DNA of 30,109 nt from Candidatus Woesearchaeota archaeon (GTDB lineage Archaea > Nanobdellota > Nanobdellia > Woesearchaeales > GW2011-AR9), in contig JACPIL010000048.1 in the NCBI GenBank assembly GCA_016188105.1, forward strand, positions 1 through 30,109, read 5' to 3'. Numbering within the stretch: position 1 is the first letter of the stretch; each line of letters begins with the position of its first letter. Under the pieces are notes generated by a model, which was not told where the DNA came from, ran no database searches, and saw only the letters and a list, made by a program, of their open reading frames with translations. This document shows, piece by piece, positions 6,186 through 14,525 of the stretch. Position numbers and translations under genes: made by a program.

Positions 6186-6746
6186 TTAATTTTTACCATT
6201 TACTCTGCTCACAAACTCATTCCCTTCTACAAAGAATCTCCATTGCAACTCTAACGCATCTTTTATGCCGATTCTAGAACTGGATGCAATTTTAACAATT
6301 TTAAAGCCGTCGTCAAATAGTTTGATTTCTTTGCCTAATTTAAGGCCATTATATTTTTTATCAATGCCTAAGGCAAGGCATAATTTTCCTGGTCCAGAGC
6401 AGAGATTTTGAATCTTCTCTGTTTTTCTATTCTTCTTCATTGCTTCTATGCCTACAAGCGGCTCTACTGCCCGTATCAAGACTGCGCCCGCCTCATCTTG
6501 ATTGGAAGTAAAATTCAAGCACCAATACATCCCGTAAATAAGATAGACATAGACATGCCCATAGGTATCGTACATCAAAGCACTGCGATCTGTTCTCTTG
6601 AAAGCATGCGAGGCGGGGTCTTTACCATATGCTTCCGTTTCTACTATACGGACGAGCATGCCGTTAATAGATATAATTTTACCTAACAAATCTTGGGCAG
6701 TTTTCACAGTATCTTGAGCGAAGAACGAGGAGGATAATTCTTTCAT
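6186..6746 (-). CDS. mpg: 3-methyladenine DNA glycosylase (AAG/MPG family)
   Basis: A 186-residue protein matching the AAG/MPG fold over its whole length: AQDLLGKIISI, then VRIVETEAYGKDPASHAF (the Glu of ETEAY is the catalytic acid in the family), YDTYGHVYVYLIYGMYWCLNFTS (the DNA-intercalating Tyr hairpin region), AVLIRAVEP, and the C-terminal GPGKLCLALGID. The family excises alkylated and deaminated purines. It is encoded just upstream of the tRNA on the same strand. A TATA-like ATTTATAAT lies only about ten bases before the ATG, so transcription more probably comes from the preceding 70-aa gene. Confidence 0.93.
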   Translation of the reverse strand: MKELSSSFFAQDTVKTAQDLLGKIISINGMLVRIVETEAYGKDPASHAFKRTDRSALMYDTYGHVYVYLIYGMYWCLNFTSNQDEAGAVLIRAVEPLVGIEAMKKNRKTEKIQNLCSGPGKLCLALGIDKKYNGLKLGKEIKLFDDGFKIVKIASSSRIGIKDALELQWRFFVEGNEFVSRVNGKN

Positions 6747-6780
6747 GATATTATAAATTGAAGATACCTTAAAAAATGTT

Positions 6781-6993
6781 TTAAGAATAATATCGGGAAA
6801 TAGGAAAATAAGGATCTGTTTTGGTATTTAATATATCAATCTCAATCTTCTCCGGAGGTTTTTCTGGCTGATGGTCTGGAATTCTCGGCATAGGATTTTC
6901 CACTGGAAGCTCTAACGGAATTGGCTGCCCTCTTTTCCTTTCTTTTTCCCGCTCCTTCTTCAAAATTTCTTCAATGATAAATTCTGGTAACAC
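6781..6993 (-). CDS. Small charged, proline-rich protein of unknown function
   Basis: A 70-residue frame with a GTG start. It opens with a helix, LPEFIIEEILKKEREKERKRG, and becomes proline-rich (IPLELPVENPMPRIPDHQPEKPPEK), ending IEIDILNTKTD. There is no membrane segment or Cys. The next gene on the strand (mpg) begins 34 bases on. Such short helix-plus-proline proteins are frequent and uncharacterised; no family is assigned. Confidence 0.55.
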   Translation of the reverse strand: MLPEFIIEEILKKEREKERKRGQPIPLELPVENPMPRIPDHQPEKPPEKIEIDILNTKTDPYFPISRYYS

Positions 6994-7055
6994 GCTAAAC
7001 GAATGATCTGTAAATTATTTAATTTTCTGCATATAGAAACTAAATACCATATGTC

Positions 7056-7757
7056 TCATCCTAAATGGCCTACAAGCCAACCGACAAAATAGCCAATTAA
7101 TCCTGCGCATAATCCGATCAAGACTACTTCCAACCCAGACTTAACCCTGCTTAGTTTGGTGTAATATGTTTTTGCTAAACCCACTCCAAACAAAGCGGCA
7201 ATGGTAAGAGCTGAAGCCAGAATTGCGGCCTGAAATAATGAGATGGAATCAAATTTAGAGATCAGAAATGGAAACAAAGGAAAAGCTGAGCCTAACAGAA
7301 AAGAGAAAAACATGGCAAAGGCATTTTTGAAAGGAATTTCCAGTTTTTCTTTAGAGATACCAACTTTTTTTTGCACCATGTAGTTGCAGACAAATTCAGG
7401 ATGCTTATAACGGGAGGATTTTTTAAGCAACCGATTGACTTCTTCTTTGGTAAGACCCTCTTTTATCAAGGAAGAATGCATTTCTGTATAACATTTACGC
7501 GGATTTTTCATCAGTTCATCGCGAGTGCTTTCTATCTCATGTTCATATACCTCTCGCTGCGATTTCGAAGAGAGATAGCTTCCTGCAGACATAGAAAAAG
7601 CGCCAGCAAACATGCTTGCTGCTCCAGCAAGAAGTATAATGGATGCATCTCCTCCGCCAGCCGCTACCCCCAAAACCAGGCCGAGGTTAGAGACTAAACC
7701 GTCTTCCATGCCGAAGACAAAATCCCTGATCACTTCTTTGACAGTTGTGGGAATCAT
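7056..7757 (-). CDS. VIT1/CCC1-family metal transporter
   Basis: 233 residues with the VIT family pattern: an N-terminal RDFVFGMEDGLVSNLGLVLGVA with the FGMEDGLVS signature, a Gly/Ala-rich membrane helix (LLAGAASMFAGAFSMSAGSYLSSKSQREVYEHEIE), and a soluble metal-binding linker of about 65 residues. Three further hydrophobic helices follow (FAMFFSFLLGSAFPLFPFLI, LFQAAILASALTIAALFGVG, GLEVVLIGLCAGLIGYFVGW). Five membrane spans match the family. Known members move Fe2+/Mn2+ out of the cytosol in exchange for protons. It follows the small lipoprotein gene by four bases, so the two are probably cotranscribed with gatD. Confidence 0.88.
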   Translation of the reverse strand: MIPTTVKEVIRDFVFGMEDGLVSNLGLVLGVAAGGGDASIILLAGAASMFAGAFSMSAGSYLSSKSQREVYEHEIESTRDELMKNPRKCYTEMHSSLIKEGLTKEEVNRLLKKSSRYKHPEFVCNYMVQKKVGISKEKLEIPFKNAFAMFFSFLLGSAFPLFPFLISKFDSISLFQAAILASALTIAALFGVGLAKTYYTKLSRVKSGLEVVLIGLCAGLIGYFVGWLVGHLG

Positions 7758-7761
7758 TTGC

Positions 7762-8040
7762 TTATGAAAGTTGTGAGTTAATTACTGCCGTACAGCGGTT
7801 AGAAAGGCATTTGATCTCTCCTTGCCCGCAATCTAACGTTCCCGGCTCACAAACTGCGGTACAGAAAGCTTCACTGCAATCAGGAGCATATTCCTTATTC
7901 ACCGCACTAAAAGGATGGCAGCATTGCGCAGGAACACAATCACTATCCACCGAACATTGCTCTGCATTAGGAGTGCAGGAAATCAAAAAAACAGAAATTA
8001 TCATCACTATCCATAATATCATCATCAATTTCTGTTTCAT
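7762..8040 (-). CDS. Small Cys-rich predicted lipoprotein
   Basis: 92 residues: an N-terminal signal MKQKLMMILWIVMIISVFLIS is followed directly by a Cys (lipobox-like FLISC at 18-22). The exported part has eleven further Cys residues: CSVDSDC, CC, C, C, C, C, DC, KC and RC. The spacing looks like the eight-cysteine-cluster type of small secreted archaeal proteins. Function is unknown; disulfide-stabilised surface protein is the likely type. The ATG follows the gatD stop codon without a gap, and GAGGT within the last gatD codons serves as its ribosome binding site. Confidence 0.7.
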   Translation of the reverse strand: MKQKLMMILWIVMIISVFLISCTPNAEQCSVDSDCVPAQCCHPFSAVNKEYAPDCSEAFCTAVCEPGTLDCGQGEIKCLSNRCTAVINSQLS

Positions 8041-9339
8041 CTACCTCACCTCACTGAGGAAATCTTCTTCATAAACCAATCGTCCATTAATCTCTCCACG
8101 AATATTTTGTGTCATTAATTTTTTAGATTCTTCACCAGAATAATTGCCTAACAGCCAAGATAATTTTACTAAGGCGGTGTTGGCAAGCATATCCTTCCCG
8201 GGGATTACTCCTAGATCCAGTAAATCCCGTCCTTTATCATAGACATTCATATTAACTCCGCCAAATAAACATTGAGTTGCCATAACTACAACGCATCCAG
8301 AGTCGATCAGTTTTTTGATAGCTGGATATATTCTTTTATGGATTGCTGATTCCTTATTTGGAACTTGTCCAGGTGTATGCCCTAGACCGGTCCCTTCTAT
8401 GATTAAGCCCTTGTATCCTTTGAAGAAGGAAAATTGCTCTGGAAACATATTGATATGGATTTTTAATAATCCAACCTTTTCTTCCATTTTTGGTTTTAAG
8501 ACCAATTTTCCGACGCGTTTAGAATAATCATTACGGAGATATTTTATTTCACGAGTTTTATAATCAATTCTGGCAAGAGGGCCGTCATTAATCGCTTTGA
8601 AAGCATCCCTTCTGGAAGAATGGAGTTTGTAGGTCTTTGTTCCAGGCAAGATCAAACAATTTTTGTCGCTGGCTGACTGGTGCATGCATATCGCAACTCC
8701 TCCAAAATCAGTTTTGGTTATAAATTCAGCTGCGCAGATTAGATTCATAGCAGCGTCACTACTTCCACGATCTGAAGAACGTTGCGCGCCTACGAATAGG
8801 ACGGGAACTGGCGATTGTTCCACAATGAATGATAAAGCAGCAGAGGCTACGGCAAGATTGTCTGTTCCCATGCCGATGATGATTCCTTTCACGCCCTTCT
8901 TAACTTGGCGTTCGATAGCTTTTGCGATTAATGAAAAATGAGCAAAGCGCAGATCATCACTCCACATCTGAGCAATAAGTTCTGATTCTACATTTGCGAT
9001 ATCTTGGAGTTCTGGAAAAAGCGCCAGCAATTCTTCCGGGCTGAAATCGGTTGCAACGCCGCCAGTACGATAATCCACTTTGGAAGCGATTGTTCCTCCG
9101 GTATGAAAGATAGCGATGGTTGGAAGATGAGGTTCTTTAGTGATTTTTGCAGCTGTTTTCTTTTTTGCCGCTGCTTTTGTTAATGTAACTATTTTTGAAA
9201 CATCTTTTTTATCAAAGCCCACATTATAGCCGCTGTCTAACTTGAGAAGAACAATATTCTTATCAGAACCAGGCATTAAAATTCCTTCTTCTGTTCTCTT
9301 TTTAGTTACAACTCTAGCTCTATCCCCGGGATTAGGCAT
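8041..9339 (-). CDS. gatD: Glutamyl-tRNA(Gln) amidotransferase subunit D
   Basis: 432 residues. A small N-terminal beta domain (PGDRARVVTKKRTEEGILMPG, LLKLDSGYNVGF) is followed by an asparaginase domain, the GatD architecture. TIAIFHTGGTIASKVDYRTGGV (about 74-95) carries the first catalytic Thr. GTDNLAVASAALSF holds the second Thr-Asp pair. LHSSRRDAFKAIN and KGLIIEGTGLGHTP are also typical. GatD supplies ammonia from Gln to GatE, converting Glu-tRNA(Gln) to Gln-tRNA(Gln); GatE is not in the window. The usual HGTDT reads MGTDN here, but the catalytic T-D is intact. A TATA-like TTTAATAAAC (about 9366-9375) suggests a promoter of its own, with the lipoprotein and VIT genes downstream. Confidence 0.95.
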   Translation of the reverse strand: MPNPGDRARVVTKKRTEEGILMPGSDKNIVLLKLDSGYNVGFDKKDVSKIVTLTKAAAKKKTAAKITKEPHLPTIAIFHTGGTIASKVDYRTGGVATDFSPEELLALFPELQDIANVESELIAQMWSDDLRFAHFSLIAKAIERQVKKGVKGIIIGMGTDNLAVASAALSFIVEQSPVPVLFVGAQRSSDRGSSDAAMNLICAAEFITKTDFGGVAICMHQSASDKNCLILPGTKTYKLHSSRRDAFKAINDGPLARIDYKTREIKYLRNDYSKRVGKLVLKPKMEEKVGLLKIHINMFPEQFSFFKGYKGLIIEGTGLGHTPGQVPNKESAIHKRIYPAIKKLIDSGCVVVMATQCLFGGVNMNVYDKGRDLLDLGVIPGKDMLANTALVKLSWLLGNYSGEESKKLMTQNIRGEINGRLVYEEDFLSEVR

Positions 9340-9390
9340 GGTTAAAAAGAAAGAGCGATGGTTTATTAAAGTTTCCGAAGCACTTGAGTT

Positions 9391-9786
9391 TTAATTATCG
9401 ATGGTCCAAGCTAATGGGGCATCTGTTTCTTTTTCATCAACAAATATCCTTTCCAGGAATCCCATCCATTGTTGGTAACATCTATTTAGAAACCCATTCC
9501 TTTCGGGATGGATTGGTTCATTTCTATAACCAGTTCTTTCCATAAATTTTTCAGCTATTAAGTTTTGATAGCTCCAAACCGTCCAGAGGTCAAGATTTGC
9601 TTCTTGTATTCCATCTCTCATTGCCTCTGCGCCACTATTACAAAGCATACCCAAATGATAAAACTGCCCACAGATTAAACCATAATCACTGTTACTTTTA
9701 GGGACATTGGAAACCAGTAGATCCACCAATACATCAATCTCTTCAGAGGTTAGTTCTTTTATTGGTGCTAAATCGTCCATATTCAA
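9391..9786 (-). CDS. Protein of unknown function (131 aa) coupled to the HIT gene
   Basis: No family is recognised. The protein is acidic and helical (LTSEEIDVLVDLLVSNVP, LWTVWSYQNLIAEKFMERTG, CYQQWMGFLERIFVDE), with several Trp and Cys residues. Its ATG overlaps the stop of the HIT-like gene by four bases. A second in-frame Met (MNMDD) follows two codons later. Coupled translation implies that it works with, or is made at the same level as, the HIT-like protein. Confidence 0.7.
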   Translation of the reverse strand: MNMDDLAPIKELTSEEIDVLVDLLVSNVPKSNSDYGLICGQFYHLGMLCNSGAEAMRDGIQEANLDLWTVWSYQNLIAEKFMERTGYRNEPIHPERNGFLNRCYQQWMGFLERIFVDEKETDAPLAWTIDN

Positions 9787-10805
9787 CTCTTCCTCATCTG
9801 AGCAATTGCCTGCATGATTTCTTGCTGGGAATGAGACAAGGAAGTTAACACCGAGGGAACTCTTTCTTCGGCGCTCGCGTTGATTTCTTTCTTTACTTGT
9901 AGTTCAAACTTTATCTTCCAGGTTTTGTCTTTAATCTTAGAAGCAATCTCATCTAAATCATACGCTGCTCTTTTCGGCTCCCATAATAATCCAGATAAAC
10001 TATCATTTTGCCAGCGCGGTAAGATATGAATTGCTAATCTTCCAGAAGGATTGTCGTCAGATTCGCCTGAGAAGAGCAGGATATTAGTCCCTTGCGCACG
10101 CATGGCTTCAAAGATAGCTCTGCTGGCCTGAAAAGCGGTTTCAAAGAGATGAGCGCTATCCTGCTGGGAAAGTTTTTCGATAAATCTTTCTTCTGTTTTA
10201 CTATAGACAGTTATTTGTCCTTTAGCGCTTGCTTCATCGGGAAGAAGGCAAAGGATTTTTTCGTCTTCGTATAAAATAGTGGCGGCTTCTGTAGATTTAG
10301 TTAGAAAGGACGGGATTATACTTTTACCTGAAGTGCTTGACGGAGGTAGGATTTTTTGTAATAAATCAGAAATGTTCTTTTTATCCTCCTCACTGGTTTT
10401 AGTATTTCTCTTAAGCAGGAAATTGAAAAATTTATCTTCTGGTTCCCTGGGAAGAAGATGTAACATGAAATGATAGGACTGCTGTCCAGCTACACCACCC
10501 ATAGCTATGAAGACATTCATGCCAGTACGCACCATCGCTGATTTAATCGCTTGGCTTAAACCAGGAATCAAGCTAAGCTTATGAGTCAACTCTTCCTTAG
10601 AGACATAGGCAGGCATGGGATAATGCTCTTTCAGCATGAAAAGAGTATGCCCTTTTACCGCAGGATAAATGTCAAGCAGCGCAATAGTCTTATCATCTTC
10701 AAAAACTTTCTTTGCGTTAGGTATTTCTCCGGAGATAAGCTTACAGAAAATACATTGCTTTTTTTGTTCAGCTAATTGTTGTTTTATTTCAGGTGTGAGT
10801 TGCAT
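9783..10805 (-). CDS. Tandem HIT-domain protein lacking catalytic histidines
   Basis: 340 residues with two HIT-like domains. Domain 1 has CIFCKLISGEIPNAKKVFED (a CxxC at 18/21 as in zinc-bearing HIT proteins), TIALLDIYPAVKGHTLFM, and a histidine-triad position reading H112-F-M114-L-H116, so the middle, catalytic His is Met. Domain 2 (about 170-255) has ATILYEDEKILCLLPDEASAKGQITVY and its triad reads R246-L-A248-I-H250, losing two histidines. Both domains are therefore probably non-catalytic nucleotide-binding folds. The C-terminus is a helical tail. The gene sits 13 bases after the HAD gene in the TFB-HAD-HIT operon and overlaps the next gene. Confidence 0.82.
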   Translation of the reverse strand: MQLTPEIKQQLAEQKKQCIFCKLISGEIPNAKKVFEDDKTIALLDIYPAVKGHTLFMLKEHYPMPAYVSKEELTHKLSLIPGLSQAIKSAMVRTGMNVFIAMGGVAGQQSYHFMLHLLPREPEDKFFNFLLKRNTKTSEEDKKNISDLLQKILPPSSTSGKSIIPSFLTKSTEAATILYEDEKILCLLPDEASAKGQITVYSKTEERFIEKLSQQDSAHLFETAFQASRAIFEAMRAQGTNILLFSGESDDNPSGRLAIHILPRWQNDSLSGLLWEPKRAAYDLDEIASKIKDKTWKIKFELQVKKEINASAEERVPSVLTSLSHSQQEIMQAIAQMRKS

Positions 10806-10818
10806 TTTTATAGGTTAT

Positions 10819-11424
10819 TCAATGATTTAGATCCATTAATAATGGAGTCAACTCCTGAAAGTTTGAGATTATTTTAAAAGGTTTTCCTTGTTCAAGTTTT
10901 TTCCGATCATGGAATCCAAATTCTACGGCAATAGTTTTGATATTTAGATGATTTGCTTCCAGAATATCCCCAACAGTGTCAGTTATAAAAACGCAATCAT
11001 GGTGCTTTAAGTTATACTTATTAAAGAGATATTCAAACTTTTCTACTTTCGAAGTCGAAACTTCAAAACCAAGTATTTCCACGAAGGATTTATCCAAATC
11101 ATGTTTTTTTAAATAATCATGGATGAACTTTTTGGGAGAAGAAGAATTGATGAATAAGGTATGGGTCTTGCTCAATTCTTTCAAAAGATCAATGACTCCT
11201 TGATTTGGGGCAATGGTAGACAAAATAGTAGAATAAGTGGTTAAGAAATCAAAAGTTTCATCTTTAATTTTTTTTGTGGTTTTCTTTTCGTAGATATTCC
11301 CTAAAAACCAGCTCTTATATTCTTCTGGAGATAAATCTTCATACTTCATACTAGCTGGGATGTAGCAGGCGCTAAAACTATCAACCAGCACTCCATCAAA
11401 ATCAAAGACAATTGCCTTAACCAT
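10819..11424 (-). CDS. HAD-superfamily hydrolase (phosphatase type)
   Basis: 201 residues. Motif I is VFDFDGVLVDS (nucleophile D8, acid/base D10). A helical cap follows at about 20-75. Motif II is FINSSSPKK (91-99), motif III a Lys at 126 or 129, and motif IV CVFITDTVGDILEA (D149, D153). The layout is that of phosphoglycolate-phosphatase-like HAD enzymes; substrate unknown. The start is 19 bases after the TFB stop, and the HIT gene follows after 13 bases, so the three are likely one transcript. Confidence 0.88.
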   Translation of the reverse strand: MVKAIVFDFDGVLVDSFSACYIPASMKYEDLSPEEYKSWFLGNIYEKKTTKKIKDETFDFLTTYSTILSTIAPNQGVIDLLKELSKTHTLFINSSSPKKFIHDYLKKHDLDKSFVEILGFEVSTSKVEKFEYLFNKYNLKHHDCVFITDTVGDILEANHLNIKTIAVEFGFHDRKKLEQGKPFKIISNFQELTPLLMDLNH

Positions 11425-11443
11425 CGTATAAAATAGAACGGGA

Positions 11444-12370
11444 TTACTTCTTCTTAGTCTTCTCGACTTGCTTATTCAATTTAAGTTTCTTAATCAGTTC
11501 TTTATAGCGATTCCTGATAGTTACTTCAGTTACGCCGGCAACGTCAGCAACTTCTCTTTGCGTACGCTTTTCCCCGTGAATAAGTGATGCAACATACAAG
11601 GCAGCGGCAGCAATTCCTGTAGGACCGCGACCTGAAGTTAATTCGATGTCCCGAGCTTGTTCCAGGATTTCTACAGCTTTGGATTGTGTTTCTGGGCTCA
11701 ATTTCAATGCGGAGGCAAATCGCGGGATATAATCGGCAGGATTACTAGGACGGATACTGATCTCCAGTTCACGAGTTACAAAGCGGTAGGTTCTTCCAAT
11801 TTCTTTTTTCTCGATGCCGGAAGCTTCTCCCATCTCATCAAGTGTTCTGGGGATTTCATGACGTCGGCAGGCTGCATATAATGCTCCAGCGACTACAGAT
11901 TCCATCGATCTGCCCCTTACTAATCCTTTCTGAACAGCAGAACGATAGATACGGGCAGCTTCTTCTTCTACTGATTTTGGCAATCTTAAGTAAGAACTTA
12001 CTCTTTTCAATTCTGCCAGAGCAACTTTTAAGTTTCGTTCGATAGCAGTGCTGATACGAATATTCCATTTTCGCAATCTAAAGAAGCGATCTCTTTCCCG
12101 GTCTGATCCTAATTTATAAAAATCGGCAGTTGTTCCTACTTCTGTTCCTAAACCTTGGTCAAATTGAGTTGCGCTTGACGGAGCGCCAGTTCTTCGTTTA
12201 CTGTCCTGGCCGCCATCGTCTTCAAAACTGCGCCATTCCTGAGAGAAATCAACCATGCGATCTTCAATAACTAAACCGCAATCACGGCAGATCGTTTCAC
12301 CTTTTTCAACATCTCGGAAAATATTCTTACTGGCGCATTCAGGGCATTCCTTTAAATTTTTTCGCATCAT
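11444..12370 (-). CDS. tfb: Transcription initiation factor B (TFB)
   Basis: 308 residues with the full TFB architecture. The N-terminal zinc ribbon is CPEC...CRDCG (residues 9-32). The B-reader/linker has DFSQEWRSFEDD and RRTGAPSS. Two cyclin repeats follow: AAARIYRSAVQKGLVRGRSMESVVAGALYAACRR and AVEILEQARDIELTSGRGPTGIAAAALYVAS. The C-terminal recognition helix for BRE is TQREVADVAGVTEVTIRNRYKEL. TFB recruits RNA polymerase to TBP-bound promoters. Two Mets begin the frame. A TATA-like element (rc GATTTATAAAC, about 12438-12448) and a second AT-rich stretch lie in the 112-base upstream spacer. Confidence 0.97.
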   Translation of the reverse strand: MMRKNLKECPECASKNIFRDVEKGETICRDCGLVIEDRMVDFSQEWRSFEDDGGQDSKRRTGAPSSATQFDQGLGTEVGTTADFYKLGSDRERDRFFRLRKWNIRISTAIERNLKVALAELKRVSSYLRLPKSVEEEAARIYRSAVQKGLVRGRSMESVVAGALYAACRRHEIPRTLDEMGEASGIEKKEIGRTYRFVTRELEISIRPSNPADYIPRFASALKLSPETQSKAVEILEQARDIELTSGRGPTGIAAAALYVASLIHGEKRTQREVADVAGVTEVTIRNRYKELIKKLKLNKQVEKTKKK

Positions 12371-12482
12371 GGTTTATGCGCCGGCTGTTTTAGAAGCTTG
12401 GCTTAAGCGTAATTTTTAAATATATTCTGCAGCTTTAGTTTATAAATCTTTCGGTAATTTATTAAAGAAAAGCTGGAAATGA

Positions 12483-12893
12483 TTACATCGACAGAAAAAC
12501 GAGCATCGAAACTCCCAAGCCGATCAAAGCGCCGACTATCACTTCTAAAGGAGTATGCCCCATCGAATAATGGAATTTTGACTTCAATTTATGCAATTTT
12601 AATAAGCGTTCAATCTGTTTTCCTTCCATGCCCACGGTCCTGCGCACCCCAAATGCATCCCGCAAGACAATTAATGCTAACACTAAACTTATCACAAAAG
12701 CAGTAGAAAGCCCTTCAACAAAATAAATTATGCTGGATAAAGAAACCACAAAAGCGGAATGCGAAGAAGGCATACCTCCGGTAACCACAAGATCATGCCA
12801 GGTCAGCGATTTATGCCGGAAATACAAGATAATCAACTTTAGCAGTTGCGCACCGAAGCCGGCCAACAAGACCGCTAGAGCAATTTTATTCAT
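12483..12893 (-). CDS. DUF212 / divergent PAP2-family membrane protein
   Basis: 136 residues, four hydrophobic stretches. The signature is TGGMPSSHSAFVVSLSS (about 38-54) and, near the C-terminus, MGHTPLEVIVGALIGLG. These match the PSSHS and GHTP-type motifs of the COG1963 branch of PAP2-like acid phosphatases. VLRDAFGVRRTVG between them is also typical. The role is probably dephosphorylation of a lipid-linked or small phosphate at the membrane, but substrates of this branch are undefined. It is an isolated minus-strand gene. Confidence 0.85.
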   Translation of the reverse strand: MNKIALAVLLAGFGAQLLKLIILYFRHKSLTWHDLVVTGGMPSSHSAFVVSLSSIIYFVEGLSTAFVISLVLALIVLRDAFGVRRTVGMEGKQIERLLKLHKLKSKFHYSMGHTPLEVIVGALIGLGVSMLVFLSM

Positions 12894-12978
12894 TACTGGA
12901 AAGAATATGAATGAATTTATATTTGTTACTGGTGATTGGAGATATTAGACTAAATAATTGATTTCAAATTGACAAAGA

Positions 12979-13620
12979 TTATAGCAATTCGGCCATCTTG
13001 CGAGCTTGTTTTACAACCAGAACACCGAAGATTTTTGCTTTCCGTAAGTTTACAATGGCTGCGGCGAGACTCTTTTTATTATCCTTAGCCATTTCTAGAT
13101 TGGCATTCTTAAGATATCTAAGATAATTATCCAAATAATTTATCAGCAAGGCAAATTCTTGTGCTTCTCGTTCTTTCCAATTCTGGAAGAAATGCCTAAT
13201 GGTAATTTCTTTTATTTTTTGTTCAGAGGAAGTATTTCTCATTGAATCTAACATCCTTTCCAGATGAGTTTTTGACGGTAAAGATTCCAATTCTCCTGGA
13301 ACGGTCAAAGAGACAATACTTTCAACTTTTTTCACTATATCTCTTACCAGAGGCCTCATCTTAGCAGCAATAAGCTGTTTATCTCTGGCAATTTCGTAAT
13401 TTTGGATAAATCCCAGCAATAATTTTGTTCTGTTTACTAAAGCTAAAAACTCTCCTTCCTCGCGCCCTTTCAGTCCGGCAAGAAAACCGCTCAGTTTTTC
13501 AATTAAATCATATGCAGTCTTACGTTTTGACCGCTGTAAACTTAAATCAGAAATGTTATTACTCTCTTCCAGCAGGGCAATAGCCTCGTCTATGCTTTCC
13601 TGAAAAAAATCTTTAGACAT
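12979..13620 (-). CDS. All-helical protein of unknown function (213 aa)
   Basis: Not recognised. The protein is predicted nearly all helical, with amphipathic segments (ESIDEAIALLEESNN, TAYDLIEKLSGFLAGLKG, FALLINYLDNYLRYLKNANLEMA) and a basic C-terminus (NLRKAKIFGVLVVKQARKMAELL). There are no membrane segments or Cys clusters. It lies 26 bases downstream of the EEP-family gene on the same strand and so may share its transcript. Confidence 0.72.
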   Translation of the reverse strand: MSKDFFQESIDEAIALLEESNNISDLSLQRSKRKTAYDLIEKLSGFLAGLKGREEGEFLALVNRTKLLLGFIQNYEIARDKQLIAAKMRPLVRDIVKKVESIVSLTVPGELESLPSKTHLERMLDSMRNTSSEQKIKEITIRHFFQNWKEREAQEFALLINYLDNYLRYLKNANLEMAKDNKKSLAAAIVNLRKAKIFGVLVVKQARKMAELL

Positions 13621-13646
13621 TATTTGTAAGCAAGAAAGCTCTTTAT

Positions 13647-14459
13647 TTATGTTTTATGGTTTTGCGGTTTGATTTTTGGTCTTGATAGTTTTCTGAAGTC
13701 AAAATCGATCATCAACGGCAGATGATCAGAGAAATGGAATTTTAAAACAGAGTATTTTTTAACTTTTATTTGAGGGGAGGTAAGAATATAATCTAATCTT
13801 CTGGTGGGATGCCAGGCCGGTTCGGTCAGCGGCAATGATTTTTTATCAAGGCTGATCAAATCTTTAAGATGAGTTCTCTTCAACAATTCCCTAATTTCCT
13901 CTACACCATTAAAAGTATTAAAGTCCCCGACCAAAATGACGGGATTTTTAACTTTGTTGACGATGTTGATCAATTCTTTAATCTGTTTAGCCCTCGCTTT
14001 TTTTCCTAAGGCGAGATGAGCAGCGAGCAAGGTCACAGGCTTAGGACACTTCACGGTCGCTTCAATCACCATGCGCTTGGTTCCTTCGTGAAAAACATGG
14101 TAGCGCACTTTAGTGAATGGAAATCTTGAAACTAAGGCATTGGCTTGTTTGTTTAGGATAGGGATATGATGAAAAAGCTTTAACCAGCCTTTGAGAGGAT
14201 ATTTCACTTTTTCTACAAAATTAGTAAAGCCTAGTTTTTCTTCTAAAAAACGGACCTCGTCCTCTCCTCTACTGCGTAAAGAACCAATATCTACCTCAAT
14301 CAAAGCAAGAATGTCTGGATTTAGCTTATGAAGCGCAGTAACCATCCTTCTTTCAAGATTTTTAGGCGGAAAAAAAATTTTCCAAAGCTGGAGGTACTGA
14401 TACCAAAGGCCTTCCATCCCCTCGCAATATTCAATATTATAAGTGATTAGCTTAACCAT
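13647..14459 (-). CDS. Endonuclease/exonuclease/phosphatase (EEP) family protein
   Basis: About 270 residues. MVKLITYNIEYCEG supplies the first metal-site Asn. NPDILALIEVDIG follows with the catalytic Glu. The middle has MVIEATVKCPKPVTLLAAHLALG, then VILVGDFNTF (D-x-N), RRLDYILTS, and the C-terminal FSDHLPLMIDFDF with the Asp-His pair. All EEP motifs are present, so a metal-dependent phosphodiesterase or phosphatase is likely; substrate unknown. The frame is open 41 codons further upstream, but that extension crosses the promoter and the start of the divergent gene, so ATG at 14459 is chosen. A TATA box lies 28 bases upstream. Confidence 0.87.
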   Translation of the reverse strand: MVKLITYNIEYCEGMEGLWYQYLQLWKIFFPPKNLERRMVTALHKLNPDILALIEVDIGSLRSRGEDEVRFLEEKLGFTNFVEKVKYPLKGWLKLFHHIPILNKQANALVSRFPFTKVRYHVFHEGTKRMVIEATVKCPKPVTLLAAHLALGKKARAKQIKELINIVNKVKNPVILVGDFNTFNGVEEIRELLKRTHLKDLISLDKKSLPLTEPAWHPTRRLDYILTSPQIKVKKYSVLKFHFSDHLPLMIDFDFRKLSRPKIKPQNHKT

Positions 14460-14480
14460 AGAACATATAAGCAAAAGAAG

Positions 14481-14492
14481 TTTATAATAGTT
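14481..14492. promoter_or_regulatory. Shared, nearly palindromic TATA element of two divergent genes
   Basis: GTTTATAATAG on the plus strand reads CTATTATAAAC on the minus strand. It is the only good TATA candidate between the divergent starts at 14459 and 14526. It lies about 28 bases from the EEP-gene ATG and about 39 bases from the 90-aa gene ATG, the right distances for transcription both ways. Confidence 0.45.
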
Positions 14493-14525
14493 GTTGAGTA
14501 CCCTGGGGAAGTTACCAGAATTACC

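Noticed and set aside
6063..6254. 63-codon open frame across the tRNA-Leu
   Set aside because: It lies on the antisense of the tRNA and its spacer; the sequence is fully explained by the tRNA gene.
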